Below the pieces are notes generated by a model that searched no databases, was not told the DNA's origin, and worked only from the letters and a program-made list of their open reading frames with translations. A DNA stretch of 64,000 bases, taken from Rebecca billardiae RCC1528 (Eukaryota; Haptophyta). The stretch spans positions 248,001 to 312,000 of the forward strand of contig OZ251255.1 in NCBI GenBank assembly GCA_965240325.2. The letters run 5' to 3'. This document shows, piece after piece, positions 10,014 through 20,809 of the stretch; position 1 is the stretch's first letter, and every line of letters begins with the position of its first letter. The translations under genes were made by a program, and so were the position numbers.

Positions 10014-13000
10014 ATATAGACCATGTCGACCTCACTTTGTTAGAGCATCTCAGCGAGATCGTTCTGAGTCCCCAGCAGGCAGCAGGTCCCAACATGCGAT
10101 ATAGGCTGTGTACTGGCAGGCTGTCAAATATGTAGTTTCCTAGAAGCCACTGGTCGTTACATACCCACTGTGTATATAGGCGCCATGCTGATGAATACAG
10201 CCTCATCTGATCTCGAGCTGCGAGATACGTTTTCAGACTGTGTATACGGCCACGCGTACGGCGTATTGCAGACATATTAGACCCAAAGCACCGGCCCCAC
10301 GTCCTCAGCCCGGGAGTGCTCTCGGTCATAGTCAAGGTTTAAAGTCACTCGAGCCAACCGTCACCGCTCCCTGGCCGAGACCTACGAGGCAGGTCAAATC
10401 TGTCGTCGTCGCAGTGCGGCACAGTGCCGAGCATGCGATTCGGCAGCAAACGTCTGCTCCAGGCGGTGGCTGGCGTGTCTGCACCAAACCAGGCTGGATG
10501 GGATTGGTCCACATAGGTACGCACTACCCTGTTCCGCGCTAGTTCCGGGCTTAGGGGCGGATATTCGGCCTACAGAGGCTGATCCGGCGCTGTTCGGCGC
10601 TCCTGGCTGGCTGCGCGGAGCCCAACGTCAAGCGCCGGCGTGTGCAAGGTGTCAAGATTGAGACGGTCTCTGACGCTCCCGCCGGTCTTGGGCGCACCAG
10701 GGTGCATGAGGGCCCATCTGCATCTGCTTCTGCAGGCATGAGCGTCACAGGGGCGCGCTTGCAGGCACGGTCGAGTGCACGTCGGACCTGTCGAATGAGC
10801 CAACCGCTGCCTGCGAGCACGTCCGCGACGTCCTGAGAGGCGAATGGGAGGCGCCCAGACGCCATCAGAGGGCACATGTGACCCATACCCAACGTACTGA
10901 CCATCGCAAGTGCCACGGCAGGTGCAAACACGGGCCCTACAAGCGGAACATGACAGTTGCGAGCTCCGCGGAGGTGCTGTGCGCGAGCTCGCGCCGGTCT
11001 GCTGACGGCGATTCCGGCGCAGTAGGGCAGGTTAGGCGAGCTGGGCATTCACAGACATATATGGACGATTGGTCCGAGCATCGATCTCATTGGTCCGAGT
11101 TGATCGTGCGCCACACCGTGCGGTAGCGTAGCGGGCGTACGCAGCGCACCAATTCAAGCCGGCCGACGCGCGCCGCGCACGGCGCGAGGTGGCCAAGAAG
11201 CGGGTGGTGAGCCGCTGGTGGCGCAAAGGCACGGGTCAGTAGCGCCCACCAGCGTCACGCGCGCGCGCACCCGAGACCATCTCGGCGTCTCAGAGGTCGC
11301 GAGCGCGCGGCGGTCCACTGCCTCCGGCCGCTCGTCTGGAGCGGAACCGAGCTCTGAGCGCCCGAAGGCGTCGGAGCTCGATTTTCGAGCGAGGTCCGAG
11401 AAAAAGGCTCCGCGCCACCCTAAAAGGCCGAGGGCGGAGCGAAAATGCGACGCGACTTTGCTTTTCATTTTTAAATGGGCGGTTTGGCCCCCCTAACTCA
11501 AGTACCCGGTGCCGCTGTGCCACCCGGCGCGGGCGCCGGGCCCGCGGCGGGGCGGCCGGGGCCGCGCGGGGCTACCGCCCGGCCCGGTGCGCGGCCCGGA
11601 CACGGACCGTACACTCGGTGAGTCGGCAGAGGGCACTGGCCCCGGGTCGCGGGCCCCGGACTGACCGGCATGTGTCCAACCCGCGGATTCCCAGTGCAGG
11701 GGGAACGACCTGGTAAGCCGAGGCGAGCAGACTGTCGGGCCGACTGGCACGGTACGACCGTCGGCGCCGCGGCTCAGGAGTGATGATAACTCATTTAAAT
11801 CTGCGTCGGACAGTAGAGTGCGCGCTGCTGCCGGACTATATATATATATATATATATATGCCGTCGTATATATGCGCCGCCGTCGCGGTCGTCATATAAT
11901 TCCGCCAGCCGCCGCAGGTCCCGGTGGCCGCGGGGCGTCCGGCGCAGCCAGTGCGCGCGCTGCGCGGCGGTCTGCGCGGCGCGCGGTCCGCCCCCGCCCG
12001 GGCCGGCCCGCCGCCGCCGGACCCGGTATACTCTCTGAGTCCGCACTTCCGCGCGCCGCGACTGCGGGGGCCGGCCGGTTACCCGTGCCGCGGGACCGGA
12101 CGACATCTCGGATATAGCAGCTAGCGCACTTATAGCTACTATATATATATATAACTACTTATACCGCCGTCCGCCGATCATCAGCATCAGATCTGAGGCG
12201 CGCGCGCGTCAGCAGACGCGACCGGCGGAAGCAGACTCGTTATTGCAGCCGCCGCCGAGTCGCCGAGTGCGTCGGCAGCAGGCCCGGCCCCGCGCGCGCG
12301 GCCCGTCGGACGAGTCCGGGCCGCCGGAGTCCGGGCGGACCGTCTGCCGGCGCGGCGTCGCGGCAGCCGAGAGTCCGCCCGGGGGCCGGCGGTCCGTCAC
12401 GATCCGGTCTTATTCGTGCGTCGTGTATAATTATTATTCGCGATTAGTCCGATCGACTCCTGACGCATGCGGCTCCCATGCGCCACGGTACTCGGTATGA
12501 GTGCTGTGCGCGCTCTGGCGGCGCGGGGCGGGTCCCGCCGGGCCGCGGTCCCCGTCGTCAACTCACGTCTGGCACGGCGCCGCGCTCGGCCCGTCAGTAC
12601 TCGGGCCTGGCCCGCCAGCGCGCCTTGGGGCTGGGCGGTCTGGTCGTTGGTGGACAGGTGCTGATCAGTGGGGGCGGGCGGAATGTCTGAAACAATAGCC
12701 GACTGGCGTCGTCGTCGGCGTCGTCGTCGTCGGGCGGGCCGGCGAGGGAGGGCTGCGAACGGCGACCGCGCGTGCTCACGCGCACGGTCGAGCGGTCGCC
12801 GCGGGCCCCTCGGCGCCGCCGTCTGCCCGTCGAGCCAGCCAGCCGTCGGGGCGGGCGCCGGTGCCACGCGGGCACGCGCGAGCCGAGCGGGCGCTGCCGG
12901 GGGAGCGGCGGTGGCGGGTGCCGGCTGCATACTGCGGCCGCCGCGCCCGCGCCGGCACGCGTCCCTCGGTGGCGCGGGCGCGGGCGCGGCGCTGGCGCGC

Positions 13001-13058
13001 GCCGAGCGCCGGCGCGCCGCAGCGCGCGGCGCGGCGCGGCGCGGCGCGGCGCGGCGGC
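10014..13058. other. Gene-poor region between Copia element 1 and the first gene
   Basis: About 3 kb with no recognisable gene. Composition is mixed: a less GC-rich part near 10.0-10.5 kb, then GC-rich sequence with short TA runs near 11.84 and 12.14 kb. The right inverted end of the possible hAT-like element is at 11483-11495. The one open frame worth noting (10551-11048, minus) is listed separately. Confidence 0.6.
10551..11048 (-). CDS. Hypothetical ORF, 165 codons, doubtful
   Basis: An open frame of mixed amino-acid composition, less Arg/Ala-biased than the surrounding shadow ORFs, with a hydrophobic stretch (VFAPAVALAMVSTLGMG) near residues 40-56. I recognise no domain, and no exon context was found. 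It could be a fragment of the surrounding mobile element or chance. Confidence 0.15.
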   Translation of the reverse strand: MPSSPNLPYCAGIAVSRPARARAQHLRGARNCHVPLVGPVFAPAVALAMVSTLGMGHMCPLMASGRLPFASQDVADVLAGSGWLIRQVRRALDRACKRAPVTLMPAEADADGPSCTLVRPRPAGASETVSILTPCTRRRLTLGSAQPARSAEQRRISLCRPNIRP

Positions 13059-15903
13059 CTAGGTCGTCGGGCGGCGCGCGCCGACCTTGAGCAGCGGGAA
13101 GCCCGGCCGCCACGCGTGTCCGCTCGCGCCCGCGGCGCCGCCGTGCGGCGAGCCGTTGCCCGCGTGTAGACCCGCCGGTGCGTGCCAGCTGCCGCCTCCG
13201 ACCGGCGCGTGGCCCACCAGCACGGTGGAGGGCACGGGCTCCCCGATGCCCGCCGCGTCGGTGAATGCGCGCGGCACCGGCGGCCACGTCTCCACCTGCG
13301 GGTGGCGGCGGGCGGGGGCGCGGAGGAGGCGCGTGAGTGCCGGCTGACACCGTCCGCTGCGCACACGCGCGCACGCACACGCACACGTGCACGCGCACAC
13401 GCACACGCACACGCACACGCACGCACACGCACACGCACGCGCACACGGCCGCCACGCCGGAGTGTTGCACGCCAGTCCACTGCTCGTCACGCCACACGGC
13501 ACGCGGCGGGGCGCGCAGCCAGCACGCGCACGCACGCACGCACGCGCGCGCGCGCGCACCTTGTCGACCAGCGAGTTGCGCGCGGCGAGCAGCGGCCGCA
13601 TCGGCGCGGGCACAGAGAGAGTGCCAAGCTCGGCGTCCGACTCGAGCGTGTTGCCCTCGACGTGCGGGCTGCGCGCGCGGGGGCGGGGGCGAAGGGCGGC
13701 GGCGGGGCGTGTCAGGCGGCGCGCGGGGCACGCTCGCAGCAGGCGGCGGCCGGAGGCGCACACACGCACACGCGCGATCTCGCGCGATCTCGCGCGATCT
13801 CGCGAAATCTCCCTCGCGCGGCGACGCACCGGCATCCCTCGGCGATGCAGAGCGAGCGGCCCTCGCCCTGGCCGATGCGGTTGCCGATGAGCTGCGGCGC
13901 CGCGCCCGAGCAGATCGCGATCCCCGCGATCCGGTTCCCCACGATCAGGTTCGCCTCGATCGTGCCCTCACCACACTCGCACACGAGCACGCCCGAGTCT
14001 CGGCCCTGCGCGATCGTGTTGCGCGCGACCAGCGGCTGGCCGGACTGCAGGATGGCGACGCCTGCGCGGGTGGATGGGGAGTGGCGGGCGGGGCGCACGC
14101 GTCCGGGTGCGTCAGCCGCGAGCAGCCAGCCGGCCAGCCAGCCAGCCAGCCGGCCACGGGCGGACCACGCACGCGGCGTGCGCGGCGCGCACGGCGCGCG
14201 CGGCGCTCTGCTGTGCGCGCGCGCGCGCGCGCGAGACGCACCGGCGCGCGTGTTGCCGCAGATCCGGTTGCTCTCGATCCGGCCCTTCCCCGACTCGGAG
14301 ACGAGCACGCCCGAGTCCTCGCCGTCGCGGATCATGTTCGCCGCGACGAGCGGCGAGCCGCCTCGCAGGATGGCGACGCCCGCGCGCTTGTTGGCGTAGA
14401 TCGTGTTGTCCGTGAGACTTCCGGACGACTCGTCGCAGAAAAGAACGCCGACGCCGCGCGAGTCGTGGATGGTGTTGTGCGTGATCGTGGCCTTGGTGCG
14501 CGGCCCCTTCACCACCACCGCGTGCCCCGCGCTGCTCGTGATGTTGCACTCGTCGATCAGCACGTTCGTCCCGCCGCTCGCCAGCACCGTCGCCAGGATG
14601 GGCGAGTCTGCCGTGGCGGCCTCCTGCGCGAGGCAGAGGTTCGTGAGGCGGCACGAGGCGGTGAGCCAGAACGTGGCGGCGGAGCAGTCGCCGCGCACGA
14701 GCACCGGCGTGATCGCCTCCGCGCCCACGATCTCCAGCGGCTTGTCCACCGTCAGGTTCTCGTGGTACTCGCCCGGGTCGATCACGATCCGGTCGAGCGG
14801 CGACGCGGCCGCGATCGCCTCCGCGATCGTCGAGAAGACGCGCAGGCCGGAGGCGTCGAGCACGCCGGTGAGCGCGGCGCCGTCGGCGCAGCCGACCTCG
14901 CCGCCGCTCACGCCGCTCCCCTCCGCGCGCTTCCCGCGCGACGCCGAGCCGCCCACGCCGCTCCCGCCGCCGCCCGCCCACGTGCCGCCCGAGCCGTCCG
15001 ACGCGCCCGACGCGCAGTCCGAGTGCTGCTGCCGCTGCGCGTGCTGCGCTTGCGCGTCCGCCATCTCGACGTCCTCGTCGACGTCGGGGTGCGCGGGGCC
15101 TCCGGGGCGCACCGTGACGGGCGTGACGCCGCCGAGGCTGCCGATCCCGTACCCCGCGCGCCCGCCGTACCCGCCCTCCGCCGCGCCCGCCTGCGCCTCC
15201 CGGAGCACGTCGGCAACAGTCTGCGGCGAGACGCGCAGCGTGCAGTGCGCCATCCCGAGCCTCTGCCGCAGCTGGTTCTTCATGCAGCGGGAGACGAACC
15301 AGCGCCACGTGGCCTTGGAGCGGACCATCGTGTCCATCCGCCAGCGCGCGCCGAGCAGCGTCCTGCGACGCGGGACGCGCGCGCGCGGTGTGCGTGCGTG
15401 CAGCGGCGCGCGCGCGCGTGAGCGCGCGAGGCGCGGCAGTTGCTGGGGCGCGCGCGCCGCTCGCGCGCGCGGGGTGGGCTGCTGGGCATGGCGGCCGGGA
15501 TGGGCTGCTGGGCGTGGCGAGCGCGTGCGTGCGCGCGCGCGCACACGCGCGCACACGCGCACCGCGCGCGCGCGCACCGCTGCTTGAACGCCAGCTTCCA
15601 GTGCGACACCTCGGTGAGCGCAGGCAGCCGCTTCGACGCGAGGAAGAGCTCCTTCCAGATCTGCTCGTTCTGCATGAGGGCGTAGAGCGCCTTGGAGCAG
15701 CACGCGAGGGCGCAGCACTCGCGGTGCCCGAGCAGCCGCGCGAACGCGCAGTTCTGCCAAAAGTCCACGCCCAGGATGTCGAGCGTGCCGTTCATGATGT
15801 CGGGCGGCGGGACCGCGCCGACGCCGCGCGCGCGCGCGGCGGCGGCGTTGGCGGCGGCCGTCGCCTCCTCAGGGTGCGAGTGCGCCCTGCGTCGGTAGTG
15901 CAT
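13059..15903 (-). CDS. F-box and right-handed beta-helix protein (FBXO10/11-like)
   Basis: Five exons read on the minus strand: 15903-15578, 15362-14242, 14061-13830, 13668-13560 and 13295-13059. They join in frame to 674 codons. All introns are GTGCG...CAG. Exon 1 carries an F-box-like segment (around residues 36-85, with CSKALYALMQNEQIWKELF). Exons 2-4 carry repeated parallel beta-helix (PbH1) units such as GVAILRGGSPLVAANMIRDG and GVLVCECGEGTIEANLIVG. This order matches F-box only proteins 10/11, substrate receptors of SCF ubiquitin ligases, so a role in protein turnover is inferred. An acidic, Gly/Ser-rich linker separates the domains. ATG 15903 is the first that leaves the F-box intact; 15795 is an alternative. 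Confidence 0.82.
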
Positions 15904-17679
15904 CTCGCGCAGCTGCGCCGTGCGGGCGCGGTGTGCGTGCGCGGTGTCTCTGGCTCGCGGTGCGGTGGGCGAGTGGATCGCCAGCACGGCCCGCGTCTGC
16001 TGCTTCCTCCAGTGGCTACTGTGTGAGCCCAGCTGCTAGCGAGCGCCCGCGCCGTTTAGCACAACTTCCGCACCCAGGCGCGGAGGGTGTCATTGGGACA
16101 GGCGGGGTTTTTGGAGCGTTTGCGGCGATTGGAATCTCCCGCCCTTAATCAGCGCTCGGGGGACCAAGGTGTGCCCAATCAGCGCCGCGCGATTGTAGGG
16201 GCCTGGACTCTGTAAGTACCCAAAAAGGCCCGCTGCTCCATCAGCGCTGGCCAATCAGGCGGCTGATGAAGGAGCGCCCCACGCGCATGGCGGATGGCTC
16301 GCTCCCAAACGCGCTGATCTATTATAATACAATCGGAACCCGCGCACCCTGATACCCGAAGCCGATCGATCGAGGTCGAACCGCATAAGCCCTCGTCGTA
16401 AATCGATGCACCCGCCTGTGATCGAGCGCGAACGGGGCGAGATCGTTCATTTAGCAGACCAGCCAATCTGGAGACGCGGCTTGTCATCAGGTGCACCCGC
16501 CATATGAAGCGCAAGGTACGGCGCTTACGCGGCGCCGAGACCCGCGTGAATACATGCATGCCTGTTCGCTCGGAATCTTGTGCTCAAGATTCCTTCTCGA
16601 GATCTTCTAGTTCCACTTAGGGTCGCGGGTACCCCCTCCACGGCGTCTAGACTCATTCTATGATTTAACGACACAGGTAGGACGGCGCAGGTCTCCTGAT
16701 TCGTCGTCGGCAGTGCCCGATCGTCGACTCGTCGCCTGCAACCGCGGCTTCCAGGCATATTCGCGCGTTTTTAAGGCGGAATCTGGATGTGTTCATCATG
16801 TTTTACTTGCCTGCCGCTGATGTTGACGACGAACTGCCGCAGAACCTGCCGGAAGCCGGAATTTCGTGCCATGGCGCCGTGCACACCGTCGTCACAGCCT
16901 CCAATGCTTCTTGGAGTCAGGGTACCGCACGTGCAGTGGGCTGCGGCTCCAGCGTGGGTCCAACACTTTCCCGCGGTGCAGCGGCACTCGCCACTTGGCC
17001 GCTGCGTGCGGCGTGCTGCACTGCACGGGCCGTGAAGCGTGCACTCCCGCGTGACTCCCGACTCAGATCAGCCAATCCGGGATGACTGTTTGCGAGGCAT
17101 CGGCCAGGGTCGGCGGCAGCGGCGCCCGGAGGCGGCACTGCGCGTGGCGCGCGCGACGGCGGCGCGCCTGAGGTGCCGCTGCACGGGGCCACCGTGTTCC
17201 TCTCCGCCCCCAGCGAGTGGGCTGCGAGTGCGCATCCGGCCACGCCATGTACGTCGTCAGGTTGGCGACCGTCACGCCGGGGCCCGGGCTGGATGGCCCA
17301 CTGCGGTTCGGCGATGCAGCGTCCGACTTGCCTGCGGAGCGCCGGTGCGGGAATGCCGCAGGCAGCCGTGCTGCACAGTGAACACACGCGCCTCAGGCGG
17401 GTGGGTAAGGGGTGGGGGACAGTCGGGGGGCGCGGCGCCGATCCCGTGTAACGCCTCGGACGGCACATCCGCGGTGTCCGATCTGAGCGGCTGCATTACA
17501 CGATATCAGGCATCATCACTGCTGGTCGGCATGGATATGAGGCACCAACCGAGTAAGCTGCGGAAGCCGCTGTAGTACGTACTACGACTGTACTCTGATC
17601 TGTCAGTGTCTGCTCTGTCCGGACAACCGCCACTCTGACTCGTAGTAACTACTGAGCTGTGAGCAGCCGATGCCGCCGG
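15904..17679. other. Intergenic region without a recognised gene
   Basis: The region includes AT-richer sequence (16.0-16.8 kb) with several ATTGG/CCAAT boxes near 16.13-16.26 kb and a fragment of a coding repeat also found near 61.4 kb (16643-16728). Open frames around 16.8-17.6 kb show no domain and appear on both strands, so I do not call them. Confidence 0.55.
16643..16728 (-). repeat. Dispersed coding-repeat fragment, uninterrupted copy
   Basis: Read on the minus strand it encodes VDDRALPTTNQETCAVLPVS and continues LNHRMSL. The copy at 61367-61642 encodes nearly the same peptide, with mostly conservative changes but with a 192-bp insertion. The preserved frame suggests descent from a protein-coding mobile element that I cannot name. 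Confidence 0.6.
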
Positions 17680-18127
17680 CTATGCCGCCCCGTGGCCGCC
17701 ACTCGCCGCCACCGCCATCGCCGCCGCGCCCGCGCTCGGCGCCGGCAGCGCGCCAAGCTGTCCAAGAAAGGCGTGCGCGCACGGCAGCATCAGTGCGAGT
17801 GCGCACGCGCCGAGTGCCGCCACGCACGCCGGCCACCCCGCAGCACGCGCCCACGCGGCCCATGCGCTCAGGCCGAGCGCGCGCTCCGCCGTGCCACGCC
17901 GCGCCGCGAGTGCCGCCTCCGCCGCCTCCGCCTCCGCCTCCGCCGCGCGCGCCTCCTGCGCAAGGCAGGCGCGCACACGGCGGGGGCAAGTCACACACTC
18001 GACTGGATGAGTGACGCGCGCGCGCGTATGGCGGGCGGTTCGCACGCACGCGTCGTGAGTTGGACGGGCCTCAGCTGCGCGCTGCCCCGCGCGCGCAGCA
18101 GCAGCAGCAAGCAGCAGCAGCAGCAGC

Positions 18128-18163
<36 letters not shown>

Positions 18164-20567
18164 GCAGCAGCAGCAGCAGCAGCAGCAGCAAGCAGCAGCA
18201 GCAGCAGCGGCAGCAAGCAGCGCGCACCGCCTCGAGCTCCGCGCAGAGCTGCGCGGCGCTGCTCGCCCACAGCGCCGCCACCGCCTCCGCGCGCGGCTCG
18301 GCCTGCGGGTCCGCCACCACAAAGCACCGGACGAGTCCGGCGTAGGAGAGGACCCCCAGGTAGAGGCCGCAGTGGCCGATGCCGTAGTACTCCGCGCTAC
18401 AGACGGGCACCGTCGCCGCCGCGGCGGCTGGGTCCGCACCGGGCGCCTCCACGCGCCGGCTGCCTCCGGCGGCGCGAGGCCGGGGCGCTCCGCCCTGCTC
18501 CGCGCGCGCGCCCTCACCGCCGCCACCGCCGCAGCCATCCGCCGCGCGCGCCCAACCGCCGCGTTGCTGCGAGCGCGGCGCGCGCGCCGTCGGGCTGAGC
18601 GCGAGCTCGAGCACGGCGGTGGGCCCGGCGACGTTGGTCATCACGAGGCTGGGCTTGGTGGCGAGCTGCACGTACGTCCGCACCAGCGCCGCCTGCCCCT
18701 GCCTGCCTCGGCGCAGCAGCCATGGCACGAGTGCGCGGCCAAATGCAAAGCTGAGCGCGGGCGCGCACGAGCGCTTGAGCCAGCCGGTCTGGAAGCGCAT
18801 GGCCTCGACGAGCGCGCACGCGCCGCCGCCACCGCCGCGCGCCGCCGCCGCGGCGGTCGGCGCGGGGCCGCGCTTCGCGCCGCCCCCGTCGAGCGCGCGC
18901 CGCTCGCGCGCGCTGCCGCCGCTACCGTCGCCGCCACCGGCGGCGGCAGCGCCCGGCGGCGGCAGCGGCGGCGGCGCCGCGCCCAGCGGCAGGCGGACGT
19001 TCAGCGTGGCGATGCGATTGCCCTCCGGCACGCCGCCGTCACGCGGCATGGCCAGTGACATGGCGACGCGCACGCCGCGCGGCGGGAAATAACGAGCAGC
19101 GTCAAATTCATCAAGAATACAAGAATCCGCCGCAGAATCGTGTAGTGGCCCGGCGGATGGCTCCGTCGCGCACGCGCGCGCCAGCCGGTCGTCTCCCCAG
19201 CGGCGCAGCGCGCGCGCCGTCACGGCGAGCAGCACGTCATTCACAGTCGCGCGGCCACGCACGCCCCGCGGCTCGGCGGGCAGCCAGAGCCAAGCTCGCA
19301 GCGCGCGCGCGGCCGCGCGCGGCGCGCTGCCGCGCCCGGCGGCGGTGGCGGCGGCGGGCGTGGCGCCACGCCGCGCGGCGTGCGCGCGCGCGCGCGCGGC
19401 GTGCGCGCGCTCGAACGCGCAGCGCGCGCCGCGCACCGCCTGCAGCGGCAGCGCCGCGCTGCTCGCGACGCGCTTCGCCGCGCACGGCCGCGCCGGCTCC
19501 GGCAGCCCCAGGGCCGAGGGCGGGTCAGCCGGCAGCGCCGGGCCGAGCAGCGCGAGACCGAGGCCGTGGCCAAGCGCCCACGAGCGCGTCCACGCGCGCG
19601 CGCCGAGCAGCGGCGGCGCGGGCGGCGGCGGCGCGGGCGGCGGCGCGGGCCGCGCCTCCGCGCCACCGCCCTCCGCGCCGCGCGCGGGCCGCGCCGCCAG
19701 CAGCCTGCGGAGCAGCTCAGCAATGGCCGCCGCATCGCCGAGTGTGTGATCGATTGCAAACACTAGCGCAGAGCCTAGGTTAGGGTTAGGGTTAGGGTGG
19801 TTAGGGTTGGGGTTGGAGCCAGCGGGAGTGCACGCATCCGCGGCGGCGCTCGGGCGCGGCCCCACGCCCGCCGACCGCCCGTCCCCCTCCTCCGCCGCCA
19901 CAGCAGTCGCCGCGCCAGCGCCGCAATAGCCGCCGCCGCCGCCGCCGCTCGGCGCGCCCTCGCCCGCGTCTGGCCGTGCGCGCGGGATTAGACGCAGCCG
20001 CCAGAGGGGGCGGCGCTGCTCGAAGGGCTCGGCGCCGAGCTGCGAGACGTACGCGCGCACCTCGGCCACGCTCCACGCCTCCTCCTCTTCCGCGTCCTCC
20101 ACTGCGGCGGCCGCCGCCGCCGCCTCCGCCGCCGCCTCCGCCTCTGCCGCCGCCTCCGCCTCTGCCGCCGCCTCCGCCTCTGCCGCCGCCCCCGCCTCTG
20201 CCGCCGCCTCCGCCTCGCGGCTCGGCCCGAGGGCCGGCCGCACCGCGCGGCACACGTGGTGGCGGAGGTCGACGTCGTCGGGCGCGAGCGGGTGCAGGTA
20301 CACGCGCAGGTCCTCGCGCGCCCCGTCCGCCGGCCCGACGCGCGCGCACAGCCGCGGGATCTCCGGCAGCCGCGCGCGCACGAGCTCGCGCACCGAGCTG
20401 AGCGACACGGGCGCGGGCGTGCGCAGCACAGCGACGACGACGATTGGGTGCACGGCGGGGGGCGCGAGCTCGGCGCGGCCGATCGTGGCGAACAGCTCGC
20501 TCTGGCACGAGAGCCGGCGGGGCCGCGCGCTCCGCGGCCCGGCATCAGCCGCGCCGTCGGGCGCCAT
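17680..20567 (-). CDS. WS/DGAT-like O-acyltransferase
   Basis: Exons 20567-18228 and 17955-17680 join in phase 0 (about 871 codons). Family features: LWRLRLIP, then the active-site region FAIDHTLGDA (about residues 270-280), where the HHxxxDG motif keeps the second His and the Asp but has D for the first His and A for Gly. ATVNDVLLA, GNRIATLNVRLPLG and VMTNVAGP follow, typical of the WSD1 C-terminal half. The family esterifies fatty alcohols or diacylglycerol with acyl-CoA. The protein is far longer than the usual 450-500 residues because of Ala/Glu repeats, a Pro-Asn stretch encoded by telomere-like DNA, and a C-terminal tail. The last exon encodes a hydrophobic segment (ACVAALGACALALMLPC), suggesting membrane attachment. 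The intron contains the CAG tract. Confidence 0.75.
18095..18215. repeat. (CAG)n/(CTG)n trinucleotide array inside an intron
   Basis: About 120 bases of CAG units with interspersed CAAG interruptions. It lies just inside the GTGCGCGC donor (18227) of the acyltransferase intron, so the transcript carries CUG repeats. If not spliced it would be read as runs of Cys, Leu and Ala. Confidence 0.9.
19777..19816. repeat. Interstitial telomere-like TTAGGG repeats
   Basis: Several TTAGGG units, some degenerate, on the plus strand. In the minus-strand acyltransferase frame they read as Asn-Pro repeats and end CCTAG just before the conserved active-site exon segment. No GTGYG donor in the matching phase is visible upstream, so I favour in-frame coding over an intron. 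Confidence 0.85.
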
Positions 20568-20809
20568 GCCGATTGCGGGGCGAGGGTCGTCGCCGCCCGG
20601 CCGCCCGCGGTGGCCGCGAAATCACGACCAACAAGAAGAATCAGAAAACGACCGTGGGCGCTCTCGGTGTGCCACTCGCCGTTTCACGGCCACGACGAGT
20701 TTCGCAGCGCAATTCGCACTGCACTGCTCCTAATAATGCTAGCAGGCAAGCAGCGCGGTGCGCGCCAGAGAGCCGCGCGCCCGACGGTGTGACACCCGTC
20801 GGCGGCCAC

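Larger units (their letters stand above)
2371..11495. mobile_element. Possible hAT-like element hosting the Copia insertion
   Basis: TAGGGGGGCCAAA (2371-2383) recurs as its exact reverse complement at 11483-11495. TAGGG-type termini are typical of hAT transposons. The outside flanks are related but not identical: ACTCAACTG at 2362-2370 and ACTCAAGTA at 11496-11504 (7 of 9), which could be a decayed target duplication. No hAT transposase is visible, and most of the interval is the younger Copia element. A 13-base inverted repeat at this distance could arise by chance. Confidence 0.3.

Noticed and set aside
17991-18230. Poly-Cys/Leu/Ala C-terminus of the acyltransferase
   Set aside because: It is produced by reading the CTG array; consistent donor and acceptor sites remove it as an intron.
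19777-19816. Chromosome end
   Set aside because: Only a few TTAGGG units, embedded in a gene with genes on both sides; interstitial, not terminal.
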